From a virus, in IMG/VR virus record IMGVR_UViG_3300046536_000267, positions 1 to 35,473 of that record: a stretch of DNA of 35,473 nt, one strand, 5' to 3'. The notes under the pieces were generated by a model. It was not told the DNA's origin. It searched no databases and saw only the letters and a program-made list of their open reading frames with translations. Positions 18,547 through 27,536 of this stretch are shown in pieces. How positions within the stretch are numbered: position 1 is the stretch's first letter; the number at the start of each line of letters is the position of its first letter. The position numbers and the translations under genes were made by a program.

Positions 18547-20228
18547 CAGTCCACCTCATCGACCCAGGTATCCACCACGCCGGCTGGCTGCACTCTGGTC
18601 GCGGTGCAGTGTCGGCGAGGCGGGTGGTTTGTCGCGATCGGCGTCACCGTGACATTCGTGATGCGTACGTCGTCGGTGAGCGGCGTGCCTTCGGTGAACG
18701 CAATGTGCTGCATCCGGCCAGGCTCGGCGTTCAGATCTTCGGTGTCCCATTCATACGTCAGGGTCGGCCGCGAGAAGTCCGCGAGCTCCGCATCGGCGCG
18801 CGCACGGCATCCCTCGATGCTGTAGCGGCCGTCCTGCACGATGTGTTCATAGTAGCCATCGCCGCCATCGCGAGCGGCCGTCTCGGCGGCGGCGGCGTCA
18901 TCCTGATGCTTGACGACCAGCACCACCGGGGCGCCCTGCGGTTGCGCGCGCATGTCTGCCGCAGCGAACGCCACGCCCGCGCCCACCGCCGGCGTGCGAT
19001 CTCTCGCGCCGTTTTCAATCCAGGGGATCGCGACCACCTGGGTGCCAGCGGACAGCGGCGCCTGCAAGCACCCATAGAGCGGCGCCGGGAGAAAGACCAG
19101 CTGCGTGGGACTCAGCACCTCAGCCCAGACCACTTGACCGCCCGCTTGCGCGTAGCCCTTCGGCGGAAACATCGCCGTCGATACCACGTAGATATTCGTC
19201 GCGCCTGCGGCGACATCGGCCGTCAGCGTGGTGCCAGGCAGATTGTCCGACGGCTCGATCGCGGGATCTTGCGCTTGCCCGTTATCACTCAGGAGCGCAC
19301 CGACGCGCGCCCAGACATCGTCGCCGTAGGTGTTCTCGCCATACGCCGTCCGTGGAAAGATGCCGCCCGCCGCGAGCGGCATCGACCAAATCTGCCCGCC
19401 GCCTTCAATGCCGGCCATGCCTGCGGCATCAGGGATGCCGAGCAGTGCGGTCGTGCGCTGCCCTTCGACCCACACCCGCGTCCGCTGTTGGCTCGCATCC
19501 TCGGTCGAGCGGAACGACTTCAGCGTCGAGAGGTGGTCCGTGAGCGGAACGGGCGGCGCTTCCTGCATCGGACTCGGCACGGTCGCCGACCAGGCGCGCA
19601 GCACCCGGTTCGCATCGAGGTAAAACCCGCCGCCGATTTTGTTCGTGATGCGACGCAGGATGGTTGACGGGCGCTCGTTCACCACCGCCATGCCGGGCAC
19701 CGACTCGAGCCCGGCCGGCACGCCAGCGGTCGAAATGTTGGCGCGGGTGAATCGCGCGATGATGTCGAGAATGGTCGTCGTCGCCGATTGCGTCGGATAC
19801 TCGGCCACCACGAGATGCGCGTCGAGCAGCGCGGTCCAATCGACACAGGTCAGCTCATACCAGAAGCGCGCATAGAAGGGCGAGCGCGGGTCGATGCCGG
19901 CGCGGCGCTCGCGCTGCACCACCATCACGAGCCCGGCGAACTCCACGTTGCTCGCCGCCCCGAACGCGATCCGCACCTGGCTGCGCGTCTTCGGCACGAA
20001 CGGCAGCGACGGTAACAGAGAGATGGTTGCGGTGTCGATGTCGTCGTTGAGGTTCAGGCTCAGTTGCCACCCGTTGTGCACGATGTACTTGGAGATGTCC
20101 GTCGCCACGCCGCCGTCCTCGATCGTGATGATGGCATCGCCACGGTAGTAATTACTGCGGGTCGCGCCCGACCGCGCCACGCCTGCGCGCGCCTGCATCA
20201 ACGCCGGCTGGTTGCCGCTGAGGGCCAC
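18546..20228 (-). CDS. Tail hub/baseplate protein
   Basis: 560 aa from GTG 20228, which overlaps the tape-measure stop as TAGTG. The N-terminal domain (YRGDAIITIEDGGVATDISK, then VRIAFGAASNVEFAGLVMVV and FWYELTCVDWTALLDAHLVV) has the tandem beta-barrel layout of hub proteins (gp27/gpD-like). Then comes the WYELTCVDW-type segment with IARFTRANIS and ILRRITNKIGGGFYLDANRV. The C-terminal third (APLYGCLQAPLSAGTQVVAI) is beta-rich. It closes the tail tip and carries the fibre encoded by the next gene. Confidence 0.82.
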   Translation of the reverse strand: MALSGNQPALMQARAGVARSGATRSNYYRGDAIITIEDGGVATDISKYIVHNGWQLSLNLNDDIDTATISLLPSLPFVPKTRSQVRIAFGAASNVEFAGLVMVVQRERRAGIDPRSPFYARFWYELTCVDWTALLDAHLVVAEYPTQSATTTILDIIARFTRANISTAGVPAGLESVPGMAVVNERPSTILRRITNKIGGGFYLDANRVLRAWSATVPSPMQEAPPVPLTDHLSTLKSFRSTEDASQQRTRVWVEGQRTTALLGIPDAAGMAGIEGGGQIWSMPLAAGGIFPRTAYGENTYGDDVWARVGALLSDNGQAQDPAIEPSDNLPGTTLTADVAAGATNIYVVSTAMFPPKGYAQAGGQVVWAEVLSPTQLVFLPAPLYGCLQAPLSAGTQVVAIPWIENGARDRTPAVGAGVAFAAADMRAQPQGAPVVLVVKHQDDAAAAETAARDGGDGYYEHIVQDGRYSIEGCRARADAELADFSRPTLTYEWDTEDLNAEPGRMQHIAFTEGTPLTDDVRITNVTVTPIATNHPPRRHCTATRVQPAGVVDTWVDEVD

Positions 20229-23200
20229 TAGGCTGCGCGCCTCCGGTGCGTCAGTCCGTGCTTGGCGTTCAGCGCCTGCTCGATACGATCGGCGAGTCGC
20301 TGGTCGGAACCGGGGTCATTGAACAGGGCGCCGCGCGCGTCGATGTTGATCACGACGGCCTGCTCCCCGCCGCCGCCGAGCCCGGCCGACGCACTGGCGC
20401 CGCCGCCGCTGCTCGCCGCACTCAGGAGCCCCGGCACCGCCCCAGGCTCAGAGGCCTGCGCCCGAGGCACCACCGCCTCCCACCCATGCAGCATGACCGG
20501 CGTGCCTGCGCCAAAGTCGCGGAACCCGTCGGTGCCGTGCTGATAGCCTTCGATCGGTTTGCGGTTGAAGGGACTCGTTGGGGTCTGCGACTCGGTGTAT
20601 TTCACCGCGACATCGACGCTCTTCGGAATCTTGTTGATCTTGTCGGTGGTGTCGTCGATGGCCACGCCGAGGCTGGACGCGATGACCTTGCTCAACTTTT
20701 CGACCGAGGTGATCAGCGCCTTGAAGCCGTCCGACATCGACATCGCGAACGAGATGCCAGAGCCTTCGAGGTCCGTGATCTTCTCGCCGTTCTTGTCGGT
20801 CAACAAACCCATTTCGACCATGTGCTGCAACATCGGGCGCATGGCCTCGGGCACCTCGCTGCCCATCGCGAGCGCGTTCTGCACGTAGGCGTTGATCGAT
20901 TCCGACATGCGGTTGGAAATCGCGACCGTGTCGATCCCGGCCGCGTTGAGGACTTCCCAATCGTGGAACAGCTGCTGCGCCTGCTTGTCGAGTTCCTGCT
21001 TCTGCAACGTGGGGCCGAGTTCTTCCAGCGTGAACCCGTACCGCTGCGTGACTTCATCGAGGTCCGCCATCGCCTGCTGTTGGAAGGCGAACGCCGCCTG
21101 GAGGTCGTTGACCGCCTTCTCAACGTCTTTGACTTTCTTGGCATCGAGCAGCGCGTCGAGGCTCACGCCCGCCTTCCGCGCCTCTTCCGCGATCGCGGTA
21201 ATGCCGCCGGCAGAATCGACCCACTGGGCGCGTGCCTTGCGCGCCTTCTCGACCTCCGAGGGACCGAACAGACTGATGATGAATCCAGCGGCGGCGCCGA
21301 CCGCTGCGCCCCACGGACCCGCGACGGAGAACCCAATCGCCGCGCCGTTGAGCGTCGCGTTCAGCTTGCTCGCGCCCTTCGTCGCCGCGACGAACGACCC
21401 CGCGACGGCGACCGCACCGGCTGCTGTCGATGCCATGTTCCCGGCGGTCATGCCGCCGGTCTTGCCCAGATTCGAGAGCCCGGCCTTGAACGTGGCGGCA
21501 CCCTGCTGCGCTGCGCCCATCGCGTTGAGCACCACGCCGATGTCCTGCGCCACGCCGCCCCAGGACGATCCGCTCACCTGCGCCATCTGCACGAAGGCGC
21601 CGCCGAGGTCCTGAATCGCTTTGTTGAAGTCGATGGTCTGCGCGCGCGCCACGTCGAGGCCGGTGCCGCCATCGCGCAACACCCCGATCGCCGAGACGGT
21701 TTGTCGGGCGAAGAGTGGCAGCGTCGTCGCGCCCACCGTCTTCATCACCGTGTCGAGCGAAGTCGTCGCGGCGATCGCCGGGACGGTGGCCGCCCAGAGG
21801 TCGCGCATCGCCTGGGGCGCCACTTCGCCGAGCGAGCTATAGGCGGCAATCGCCTCGCCCATGACCTTGTTCACTTCGGCCTGCTTGTCGGCCGACATCT
21901 GGTAGATCGGAATCGTTTGGCTCAGCGCCTGCAACCAGAGGTTCGCTTTGTCGATGGCCTTCCCACCGGACAAGTTGTCGGTGATGTCGCGGAGCGAGTC
22001 CGCGTACTTCTGCTGCGCGGCGACCAGGGCCTTGTGCGCTTCCGTGTTATCGACCAGCGCCTTCGTGCTGCGGTTCATCACGCCCGGCACTTCGGCGCTC
22101 GCGCGGGTCACATCGACCGTCTTGCCGCGGGTCTTCTCGAGTTCGTCCGCGAGCCCGTTCGCTTTCTCCGCCAGGGTGTACGCGCCGAGCGCGAAATCGA
22201 CGGTGCCCTTCGCCGCTTTCCCGAATCCTGTTTCGAGACTGAGCAGTCCCTGTTGCAGCTTCAGGACTTGCGGCAACGCTTTCTTCATGCCGGTGTCGCC
22301 CATCGCGGCCGTCAGCTCGACAAACTTCACGACGGCGACCATCGTGTAGTTCAGCCCTTTGGTGAGGTATTCGAGGACGACGATCACCGGAGCGGTGACC
22401 TGGGCGATATAGCCGACCGCGTTCGACAGCAGCGCGAACGCGCGCACGGCCAGCACGACCGCATCGGACACGAAGTTCGTGACCGCTTGGTTTTCTTTCA
22501 GTTCTCCGGTGTTGTCACGCAGGCTTCCGGTGATGCTGTTGACCGCTTCGAGCAGCGTCCCGTTGGTGGTAATCGCGCGGCCGACCGACTCCTGCACGTC
22601 GCCCCACGCGTTCCCCAACTGCGCGACGCGCCCCGCGTACGTGTTGGCGGCGGCCGACGCCTGCCCGCCGAATTTATCGTTGATCGCGTCGAGGACGCCG
22701 GCGAAGTCTTTGGTCTTCCCTTCGGTGTCTTTCGTGGCCACGCCGACTTTGTTGAGCGCCGTGACGTTGCCAGTCGCGGCCTTCGCAACCATCGTCGCCG
22801 CATCCACGAGGTCGATGCCGAGCCCCGCCGCGAGATCGGAAGTCGCATCGAGCGCCTTCTTCATATCGCGCGGCATCACGTTGCCGATTTGCACGAGCAG
22901 CGCCATCGCCGCTTGTCCGGCTGCGGCCGAGTAAATCGTGGTCGCTTGGAGTTGTGCGGAGTACTCCTGATAGAGCGCGATCACCGACGGCATCGCGGTG
23001 TCCTGCGCGCGCATCGCGGCGGTGAGTTTCGACTGCGCGTTCTCGCCCTCAATCGCGGCGACCACCGACGCTTCGATGAACCCGGTCACCAGGCTCCAGG
23101 CTTTCGAGGCGACGGCGAGCGCCGCCTGCGCGGTCAACCAGCCCGCCGCCATCTTGAGGACGGACGTGGTCATGCTTTCCATCGAGCTCGTGGTGTTCTT

Positions 23201-23524
23201 GCCTGCGTCGGCCACGTCTTGCAGGCCCTTCGGCACGTCCACGCCCATCGCGCGCATTTTCTCGGCGGCTTGCTGCGCTTTCCCGCTGACGGATTCGAGT
23301 TCGCTCGCGGTGAGCTTCGAGACGCCGCCCACCTCTTCGATGGCGCGCACCATCACTTCCGCGTCTTGGATCAACTTCCGCCCGCTGAAGTTGTCCACCA
23401 TCCGGTTCAGCTGTGGCCCGACTTTGCTCGCGCCATCCCCGAGCGATTTCAGGGACACTTCCGCCTTCGCGACGGCCTCCTGAAAGGACGAGAAATCGGC
23501 GATGAACTTTCCGGTTAGGGCCAT
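20228..23524 (-). CDS. Tail tape measure protein
   Basis: 1098 aa, the longest gene. Long helical stretches begin with FSSFQEAVAKAEVSLKSLGD. Hydrophobic segments lie near 130-155 (MAAGWLTAQAALAVASKAW) and 760-785 (GAAVGAAAGFIISLFGPSEV). The Ala/Gly-rich C-terminus ends GLTHRRRAA. Position after the chaperone and before the hub is canonical. By the usual 0.15 nm per residue the tail would be about 160 nm. ATG 23524 overlaps the frameshifted chaperone end. The long open frame on the other strand is a GC artefact. Confidence 0.95.
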   Translation of the reverse strand: MALTGKFIADFSSFQEAVAKAEVSLKSLGDGASKVGPQLNRMVDNFSGRKLIQDAEVMVRAIEEVGGVSKLTASELESVSGKAQQAAEKMRAMGVDVPKGLQDVADAGKNTTSSMESMTTSVLKMAAGWLTAQAALAVASKAWSLVTGFIEASVVAAIEGENAQSKLTAAMRAQDTAMPSVIALYQEYSAQLQATTIYSAAAGQAAMALLVQIGNVMPRDMKKALDATSDLAAGLGIDLVDAATMVAKAATGNVTALNKVGVATKDTEGKTKDFAGVLDAINDKFGGQASAAANTYAGRVAQLGNAWGDVQESVGRAITTNGTLLEAVNSITGSLRDNTGELKENQAVTNFVSDAVVLAVRAFALLSNAVGYIAQVTAPVIVVLEYLTKGLNYTMVAVVKFVELTAAMGDTGMKKALPQVLKLQQGLLSLETGFGKAAKGTVDFALGAYTLAEKANGLADELEKTRGKTVDVTRASAEVPGVMNRSTKALVDNTEAHKALVAAQQKYADSLRDITDNLSGGKAIDKANLWLQALSQTIPIYQMSADKQAEVNKVMGEAIAAYSSLGEVAPQAMRDLWAATVPAIAATTSLDTVMKTVGATTLPLFARQTVSAIGVLRDGGTGLDVARAQTIDFNKAIQDLGGAFVQMAQVSGSSWGGVAQDIGVVLNAMGAAQQGAATFKAGLSNLGKTGGMTAGNMASTAAGAVAVAGSFVAATKGASKLNATLNGAAIGFSVAGPWGAAVGAAAGFIISLFGPSEVEKARKARAQWVDSAGGITAIAEEARKAGVSLDALLDAKKVKDVEKAVNDLQAAFAFQQQAMADLDEVTQRYGFTLEELGPTLQKQELDKQAQQLFHDWEVLNAAGIDTVAISNRMSESINAYVQNALAMGSEVPEAMRPMLQHMVEMGLLTDKNGEKITDLEGSGISFAMSMSDGFKALITSVEKLSKVIASSLGVAIDDTTDKINKIPKSVDVAVKYTESQTPTSPFNRKPIEGYQHGTDGFRDFGAGTPVMLHGWEAVVPRAQASEPGAVPGLLSAASSGGGASASAGLGGGGEQAVVINIDARGALFNDPGSDQRLADRIEQALNAKHGLTHRRRAA

Positions 23525-24071
23525 ATCACAGGGTCCGGCAGTGCGGGCGCCGCCGCCTGGTTGCCAGCCGCTTCGCGCTTCACTTCGTCAACGAGCACAG
23601 CGTAGACCTCGGCAGGCAGGTCAAGCAGATCGTCGTAGGACCAGTGCATCAACCGACAGAGGCGGAGATCGGTGACGACGCTGTCGCGCCACCCGGGTCT
23701 TTTTTTTCCGCCTCGATCGCGGCGCTCATCGCCGCCTCGTGCTTCTCCACCGCGTCAATGACCTCCCGGCCTTTGTAGTCATCGAGCGCCGAGAGCGCCG
23801 CGAGAATCTCCACCTCGCCCTTGCGCCGCACCACAATCGGATTCCCGGCCGCATCGAGCATCGACCAGTCGAGCAGGTAGGCGACCACGAGCGTGGCGCC
23901 GATCTGCTTCGGGTCCACATCGAGCGTGCCGGGCTTCACACCCGATTTGAACAGGCGCACTTCGGCATCGCGCTTCTCACCCCAGGTCAGATACTTCTTC
24001 ACCAGAATCCAATCGTCGTCGGTCGGGAGAGGGATGCGGACCTCTTCCGGTGCGCGCGCGCGTGATGGCAT
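23515..24071 (-). CDS. Tail assembly chaperone, -1 frameshift product (G-T type)
   Basis: The upstream frame (23649-24071) contains a run of eight A on the minus strand at 23707-23700, read GAA-AAA-AAA-GAC. Slipping back one base on A-AAA-AAA at codons 123-124 opens the -1 frame. It then runs for 61 codons (starting RPGWRDSV, with LMHWSYDDLLDLPAEVYAVL in the middle) to TAA at 23517-23515, 10 bases into the tape-measure gene. The product would be about 185 aa. This is the standard arrangement for siphophage tail chaperones: two proteins sharing an N-terminus, encoded between tail tube and tape measure. Confidence 0.85.
23649..24071 (-). CDS. Tail assembly chaperone (short form)
   Basis: 140 aa. 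An acidic/charged helical protein: VRIPLPTDDDWILVKKYLTW, EKRDAEVRLFKSG, VVAYLLDWSMLDAAGNPIVV, then ILAALSALDDYKGREVIDAV. The core (DxDWI(L/V)V(K)xxLTxGExR, YLxDWS(M/L)xDxxG) is typical of siphophage G-type chaperones that coat the tape measure before tail tube assembly. The stop at 23649 comes 17 codons after a slippery A8 run, and most ribosomes would end here. Confidence 0.9.
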   Translation of the reverse strand: MPSRARAPEEVRIPLPTDDDWILVKKYLTWGEKRDAEVRLFKSGVKPGTLDVDPKQIGATLVVAYLLDWSMLDAAGNPIVVRRKGEVEILAALSALDDYKGREVIDAVEKHEAAMSAAIEAEKKDPGGATASSPISASVG

Positions 24072-24085
24072 ACCTGCTGTCTCCT

Positions 24086-24352
24086 TTATGGTTTGCGCGC
24101 GCCGAGGCGCCCCACCAGCGTGGTGCCTTGCAGCTGCGCGTCGAGTAACTGCCGCTGAAACGGGGGACGCCCGCTGGCGCCGTTGTCCACGGTGAACCAG
24201 AGCGGTGCCTGCGTGATGCGGAACGCGTCACAGGACCGCACCACCGCACGCAGGAACCCGTCCTGCACCTGCCAGGCGCCGAGATCGGCGGCGGTGTGGT
24301 AGCCCCATTCCACCACCGCCTGCTCGCCTTGCATCCGGAGCGACGACGGCAT
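24086..24352 (-). CDS. Tail-region hypothetical protein
   Basis: 88 aa from ATG 24352, 10 nt after the tail tube stop; the longer frame into that gene is rejected. Mostly beta (EQAVVEWGYHTAADLGAWQV, FRITQAPLWFTVDNGA), ending LVGRLGARKP. Genes at this place often encode a small tail protein. No family is recognised. Confidence 0.68.
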   Translation of the reverse strand: MPSSLRMQGEQAVVEWGYHTAADLGAWQVQDGFLRAVVRSCDAFRITQAPLWFTVDNGASGRPPFQRQLLDAQLQGTTLVGRLGARKP

Positions 24353-24362
24353 CGACGCGGCT

Positions 24363-24992
24363 CTACAGCGCGACGCCGCTCGCCCACGCGCTGCCGGTCC
24401 AGTGCGCGCTGCTCGCATCGCCGAGCACCACCGACTGTCCCGTCGTCCACGCCGTCGCCGGCGACGCGGTCACGCCGCTCAGCGCGGCAAGGTTCGCAGG
24501 CGCGACGGCGCCGGCCGGAGTGAACGCACCTGGCGTGCCAGCGGTCGCGCCGGTCGCCGCCACGCCGCCCCACGGCGTGCGCGTCCACGAGCCGTTCGCG
24601 CTGAAGTTGCCGTCGATCGACACGGCCGCGCTCACGCCGCTTTTCAGCGAGACATCGAGCCACGCCGGTCCTTTGAAGCACGCCGGTGAATCGAGGTTCG
24701 GGTAGATTTCGATCTGCACGCCGTCGGGCGACTCGGCCGCGCTGAACAGCGTGTCGTCGGTCGAATCCCAACTCCCGGTGAAGGTGCCCTTCACGTCGTC
24801 GAGGCCTTTCACGTAGGTCTTGTTTTTGTCGCCGAGCGCGGTCGTCTCCACCTTGTCGCTGGTGCGGTCCAGCGTGTATTCGGTGATGAGACACACCGGC
24901 TTGGTCACGCCGTTGCGGGTTTCCGAGACATAGAGCACGCCGCCCTTGCCGTGGATGGCTGGCGGGTTCAACGGTTGAGCGGGTGTCGGCAT
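24363..24992 (-). CDS. Major tail tube protein
   Basis: 209 aa. The tube signature is clear: GGVLYVSETRNGVTKPVCLI, LDRTSDKVETTALGDKNKTY, KGLDDVKGTFTGSWDSTDDT, then DSPACFKGPAWLDVSLKSGV. This is the beta-sandwich of lambda gpV/TP901-1-like tail proteins. The C-terminal 60 residues are Ala/Gly/Thr-rich, with GVTASPATAWTTGQSVVLGD, probably a surface-exposed extra domain. It precedes the chaperone, as expected. Confidence 0.87.
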   Translation of the reverse strand: MPTPAQPLNPPAIHGKGGVLYVSETRNGVTKPVCLITEYTLDRTSDKVETTALGDKNKTYVKGLDDVKGTFTGSWDSTDDTLFSAAESPDGVQIEIYPNLDSPACFKGPAWLDVSLKSGVSAAVSIDGNFSANGSWTRTPWGGVAATGATAGTPGAFTPAGAVAPANLAALSGVTASPATAWTTGQSVVLGDASSAHWTGSAWASGVAL

Positions 24993-25002
24993 CTGACTTC
25001 TC

Positions 25003-25437
25003 CTATGGTGACGGTGTGATTAAGAGTTCGTACTGCCCACCGCGATGGTGCCAGCGCGCGTCGGTGACTTCATCGACTTCAGGGCCCGGCGGCAGCCGTT
25101 CGGTTCGCTGTATCACCATCGACGGGTGATAGCCGGGAGCGGTGAGTGTCTGGTCCTGCAACAACAGATGAATCCTGGCTTCCGCCTGCGCCGCCACCAG
25201 ACCGCTCTTGCCTTCCGTCACGGCCTTGACGAGATAGACAAAACGTTCCCAGGCCACGCCATACGGCATCACGTACGCGTCGGCGTGATCGGCCAGCGAC
25301 AGCAGCAGAAACCGCTTCTTGTCGGCCGGTGCCACGCGCCACCAGACCCCATCCGGCAGGAGCGCCATCAACTCGGCGTCGGCCGCGAGGTACGTTTCGA
25401 GCGCGGCATCCACCGCAGGGCTATTCGCGACGATCAC
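25003..25437 (-). CDS. Tail terminator-like protein (DUF3168 type)
   Basis: 144 aa from GTG 25437 (GTGA overlap). SPAVDAALETYLAADAELMA, LLPDGVWWRVAPADKKRFLL, then YLVKAVTEGKSGLVAAQAEA and RTERLPPGPEVDEV follow the DUF3168/lambda gpU-like layout (helix, GV(Y/W), long helix, beta tail). It caps the tail and joins it to the head. Order relative to HK97-gp10-like and tail tube supports this. Confidence 0.75.
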   Translation of the reverse strand: MIVANSPAVDAALETYLAADAELMALLPDGVWWRVAPADKKRFLLLSLADHADAYVMPYGVAWERFVYLVKAVTEGKSGLVAAQAEARIHLLLQDQTLTAPGYHPSMVIQRTERLPPGPEVDEVTDARWHHRGGQYELLITPSP

Positions 25438-25880
25438 GCCGCGAGCTCCGTTTCTGTGGCCGAGACGATGAATCCCGCCCGCTCGACCAGGCCGATCAAG
25501 GTCTGCACCATGCGGCGCCGATGTCGTTGCGCGGTCGGAATAAAAATGTGCAACGGCGCCATCGCGCCCCGAGACACGCCCTTGCTAGTCCGCCGCATTT
25601 GCGTGCCGTTCTCAGCCCACCACGCATGGGGCGCGTGATTCTTCAGCACGGCCACCGAGCCGTAGCGGAGGTACTCGTCCGTCGTGGTGAGTTGCAGGCC
25701 TCGGCGCAGATTGCCGGTGACCTCGTGCGCGGCATACTGCGAGTCCATCTCCTGATAGGCGGCGCTCGCGGCCGCGAAGACAATCGCGCCAGCCTCTTTC
25801 GACAAGTCGGCTGGCAGGCGGCGCAAGGCCTCTCGCAGCTCGGTGATGCCTGCGATCGTCAGTTCGTTGTGCGCGCCCAT
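25434..25880 (-). CDS. HK97 gp10-like head-tail/tail completion protein
   Basis: 148 aa, ATG 25880 (TGATG overlap). LTIAGITELREALRRLPADL, then ASAAYQEMDSQYAAHEVTGN, then LRRGLQLTTTDEY and HAPHAWWAENGTQMRR follow the gp10 pattern (hydrophobic helix, TGxLRxG, A(x)xxExG). The C-terminus has helices typical of the family. It sits between the connector and terminator genes. Confidence 0.82.
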   Translation of the reverse strand: MGAHNELTIAGITELREALRRLPADLSKEAGAIVFAAASAAYQEMDSQYAAHEVTGNLRRGLQLTTTDEYLRYGSVAVLKNHAPHAWWAENGTQMRRTSKGVSRGAMAPLHIFIPTAQRHRRRMVQTLIGLVERAGFIVSATETELAA

Positions 25881-26233
25881 CACCGCACCTCGCTGCACAC
25901 CAACGTTAGGTCGGTGTTCCGCCCGTCGTCGTTTTGTACGCTCTGCACCTGGAGCACCCGCGCGCCCAGGAGCAGCCGCGTGGCCGGCGTGATCCCCGGG
26001 TGGTACGGCCCCTGCACAATGTGTGTGGCGGTTGTCGAGACGGCCACGCCACCGACGACGCGTTCCATATCCAACGCCGCCGCGGGTTTCATCGAGCACC
26101 ACCACAGCGGCGGCGCCAGGTCGGTCCATGCCTCGGTGAAGCCGCCCGCGCCATCGGGGACGGGCTCGCCGGGATTCTGGAGCGTCACGCGGTGCGGCCG
26201 CAGCGCCGGGCCCCTGGTCCCAATCAGACTCAT
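25880..26233 (-). CDS. Head-tail adaptor/head closure protein
   Basis: 117 aa, ATG 26233. RPHRVTLQNPGEPVPDGAGG followed by FTEAWTDLAPPLWWCSMKPA is the classic start of head closure proteins (HRVTxQ...DGxGGxT...W). The rest is strands ending VLQVQSVQNDDGRNTDLTLV and CSEV. It should form the ring below the connector. Overlaps both neighbours. Confidence 0.85.
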   Translation of the reverse strand: MSLIGTRGPALRPHRVTLQNPGEPVPDGAGGFTEAWTDLAPPLWWCSMKPAAALDMERVVGGVAVSTTATHIVQGPYHPGITPATRLLLGARVLQVQSVQNDDGRNTDLTLVCSEVR

Positions 26234-26961
26234 ATCAGCGTCACCAGCCCGAACGTTTCGATCGCATCCTCGAAGCCCTGCGGCATTTCGCTCACCGTGC
26301 TCGACGTGATGCTCACGAGGTCGCGGCCCGCTGTGGCGTAATGGGCGGTCAACAAGCCGACCGCGTGCACCAACAGCGGCGGGATCTGCTCGACCGCTGG
26401 CCAGCCCGCGACCACACGCACGGACCACGGCTGAAACGGAAACGGCTCAGTCGGCCAATCGCTCGGCGTCGGGACCGGCGACGACAGGACCGCTTGAATC
26501 GGCGTCGTCTGCGGCGGTCGTTGTCCGGGTCCGAACAAGTACACGTCCCGCACCTGCGTGAGCAGCGCGAGCCCGGTACGCTGTTCGACCTGGTTCTGCG
26601 CGGCCGCGATGAACCCGAGCATCAAGGCATCTCGAGGATCGCCGGCCTCCCACTCCAAACCCGCGCGCAGCTTGCCTTCGTCCAACGTCAGCACCAGGCG
26701 CGCGGCCGTGCGCGTCGCGGTGCCGCCGCTGCCCGCGACCGTCACATCTTTCGGAATCGAGAATGAGGTCGGCCCGAGCACGGTCACGAGGTAGTCGCCA
26801 TCGAGCGCGGGTGTCGCACCCACGTGCCCGGTCAGCCGCGCCGTGTCACCGCTCACGAGGTAGTGCGGAGCCTCCGTGGTCAGCACCGTCGGATTGCCCA
26901 CCGACGACGACACCACGGCCGTTGTGGGCGTCACGAGCACCGACCGAGGCGGAATCATCAT
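26230..26961 (-). CDS. Head-tail connector (gp6-like) with FCCH-like insert
   Basis: 243 aa. Residues 95-243 are a gp6/YqbG-type connector: LRAGLEWEAGDPRDALMLGF, IAAAQNQVEQRTGLALLTQV, then PPLLVHAVGLLTAHYATAGR and VSEMPQGFEDAIETFG. Between the N-terminus and this domain, residues 20-90 form a beta-rich insert (VLTTEAPHYLVSGDTARLTG, YLVTVLGPTSFSIPKDVTVA) of the FCCH-like kind that recurs in phage structural proteins. The insert probably decorates the neck. ATG 26961. Confidence 0.83.
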   Translation of the reverse strand: MMIPPRSVLVTPTTAVVSSSVGNPTVLTTEAPHYLVSGDTARLTGHVGATPALDGDYLVTVLGPTSFSIPKDVTVAGSGGTATRTAARLVLTLDEGKLRAGLEWEAGDPRDALMLGFIAAAQNQVEQRTGLALLTQVRDVYLFGPGQRPPQTTPIQAVLSSPVPTPSDWPTEPFPFQPWSVRVVAGWPAVEQIPPLLVHAVGLLTAHYATAGRDLVSITSSTVSEMPQGFEDAIETFGLVTLI

Positions 26962-27194
26962 GGCGTCTTTCGCTTGCGTCGATACGTGCCGCTCGTGAAC
27001 TGGTCAGGCGGTAAGGTCGCCTGCACGTGATCCGCGACGAGCGCCGGCGGCGGCGGCGCCGGATTCGGTGCGCTCACCGTCGTCGCTGGCCCATGCGACG
27101 GGACAATCGGCTGCGACACCGGCCCGGCGTTCGCGGTGCACGCGCTGTGCGCGGCTCCGCAAATCGGGCACGGTCCTGGGTCCTGGCGGAACAT
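26958..27194 (-). CDS. Small phage protein with CPxCGxxHxxC motif
   Basis: 78 aa. PGPCPICGAAHSACTANAG near residue 6 is a compact C-x2-C-x3-H-x3-C cluster typical of small siphophage proteins encoded beside the gp6-like connector. A Pro-rich middle (PAPPPPALVADHVQATLPPD) and a basic end follow. Probably a minor virion or assembly protein. ATG 27194 is directly after the previous stop (TAGATG). Confidence 0.75.
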   Translation of the reverse strand: MFRQDPGPCPICGAAHSACTANAGPVSQPIVPSHGPATTVSAPNPAPPPPALVADHVQATLPPDQFTSGTYRRKRKTP

Positions 27195-27536
27195 CTACGT
27201 GATCGTCGCGCCGTGTGGCGCACTGACCGGCACCCATCGCAGGTTCGAGGCGATCAAGTCGATGCAGTCGCCGACGACGGCGAAGTGGATCACATACCCG
27301 CTGGCCACCGTCACGGCGTGCGCGAACGCCGTCCGAGAAATGATCACCATCCGCGTGTTCTCTTCACTGTCTAGCGGATTCGAGAGCGTCATGGCCAGCG
27401 CCCCGGTCGGCTTCGTCAGCGCGTGCACGCCGGCCGCGTGGCTGATCGCTCCGTCCGCGCTGTATGCCACATCGGACGACGATCCCGGCCCGGTTTCGTA
27501 GGAGTTCGTCACCGGGTTGTATTTCGCTTCGCTCAT
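27195..27536 (-). CDS. Capsid-region beta-rich protein (possible decoration protein)
   Basis: 113 aa from ATG 27536, AGGAGA upstream. Strand pairs YETGPGSSSDVAYSADGAIS, ALTKPTGALAMTLSNPL, TRMVIISRTAFAHAVTVASG and YVIHFAVVGDCIDLIASNLR suggest a beta fold. HAVTVASG-type repeats recall small proteins encoded after the capsid that coat the shell, but no decoration-protein family is firmly recognised. Confidence 0.65.
   Translation of the reverse strand: MSEAKYNPVTNSYETGPGSSSDVAYSADGAISHAAGVHALTKPTGALAMTLSNPLDSEENTRMVIISRTAFAHAVTVASGYVIHFAVVGDCIDLIASNLRWVPVSAPHGATIT

Noticed and set aside
20246-23518. 1090-codon open frame on the plus strand, opposite the tape measure gene
   Set aside because: It mirrors the tape measure codons almost end to end. 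The Arg/His/Gly-rich product without domains is typical of an antisense frame in GC-rich coding DNA.
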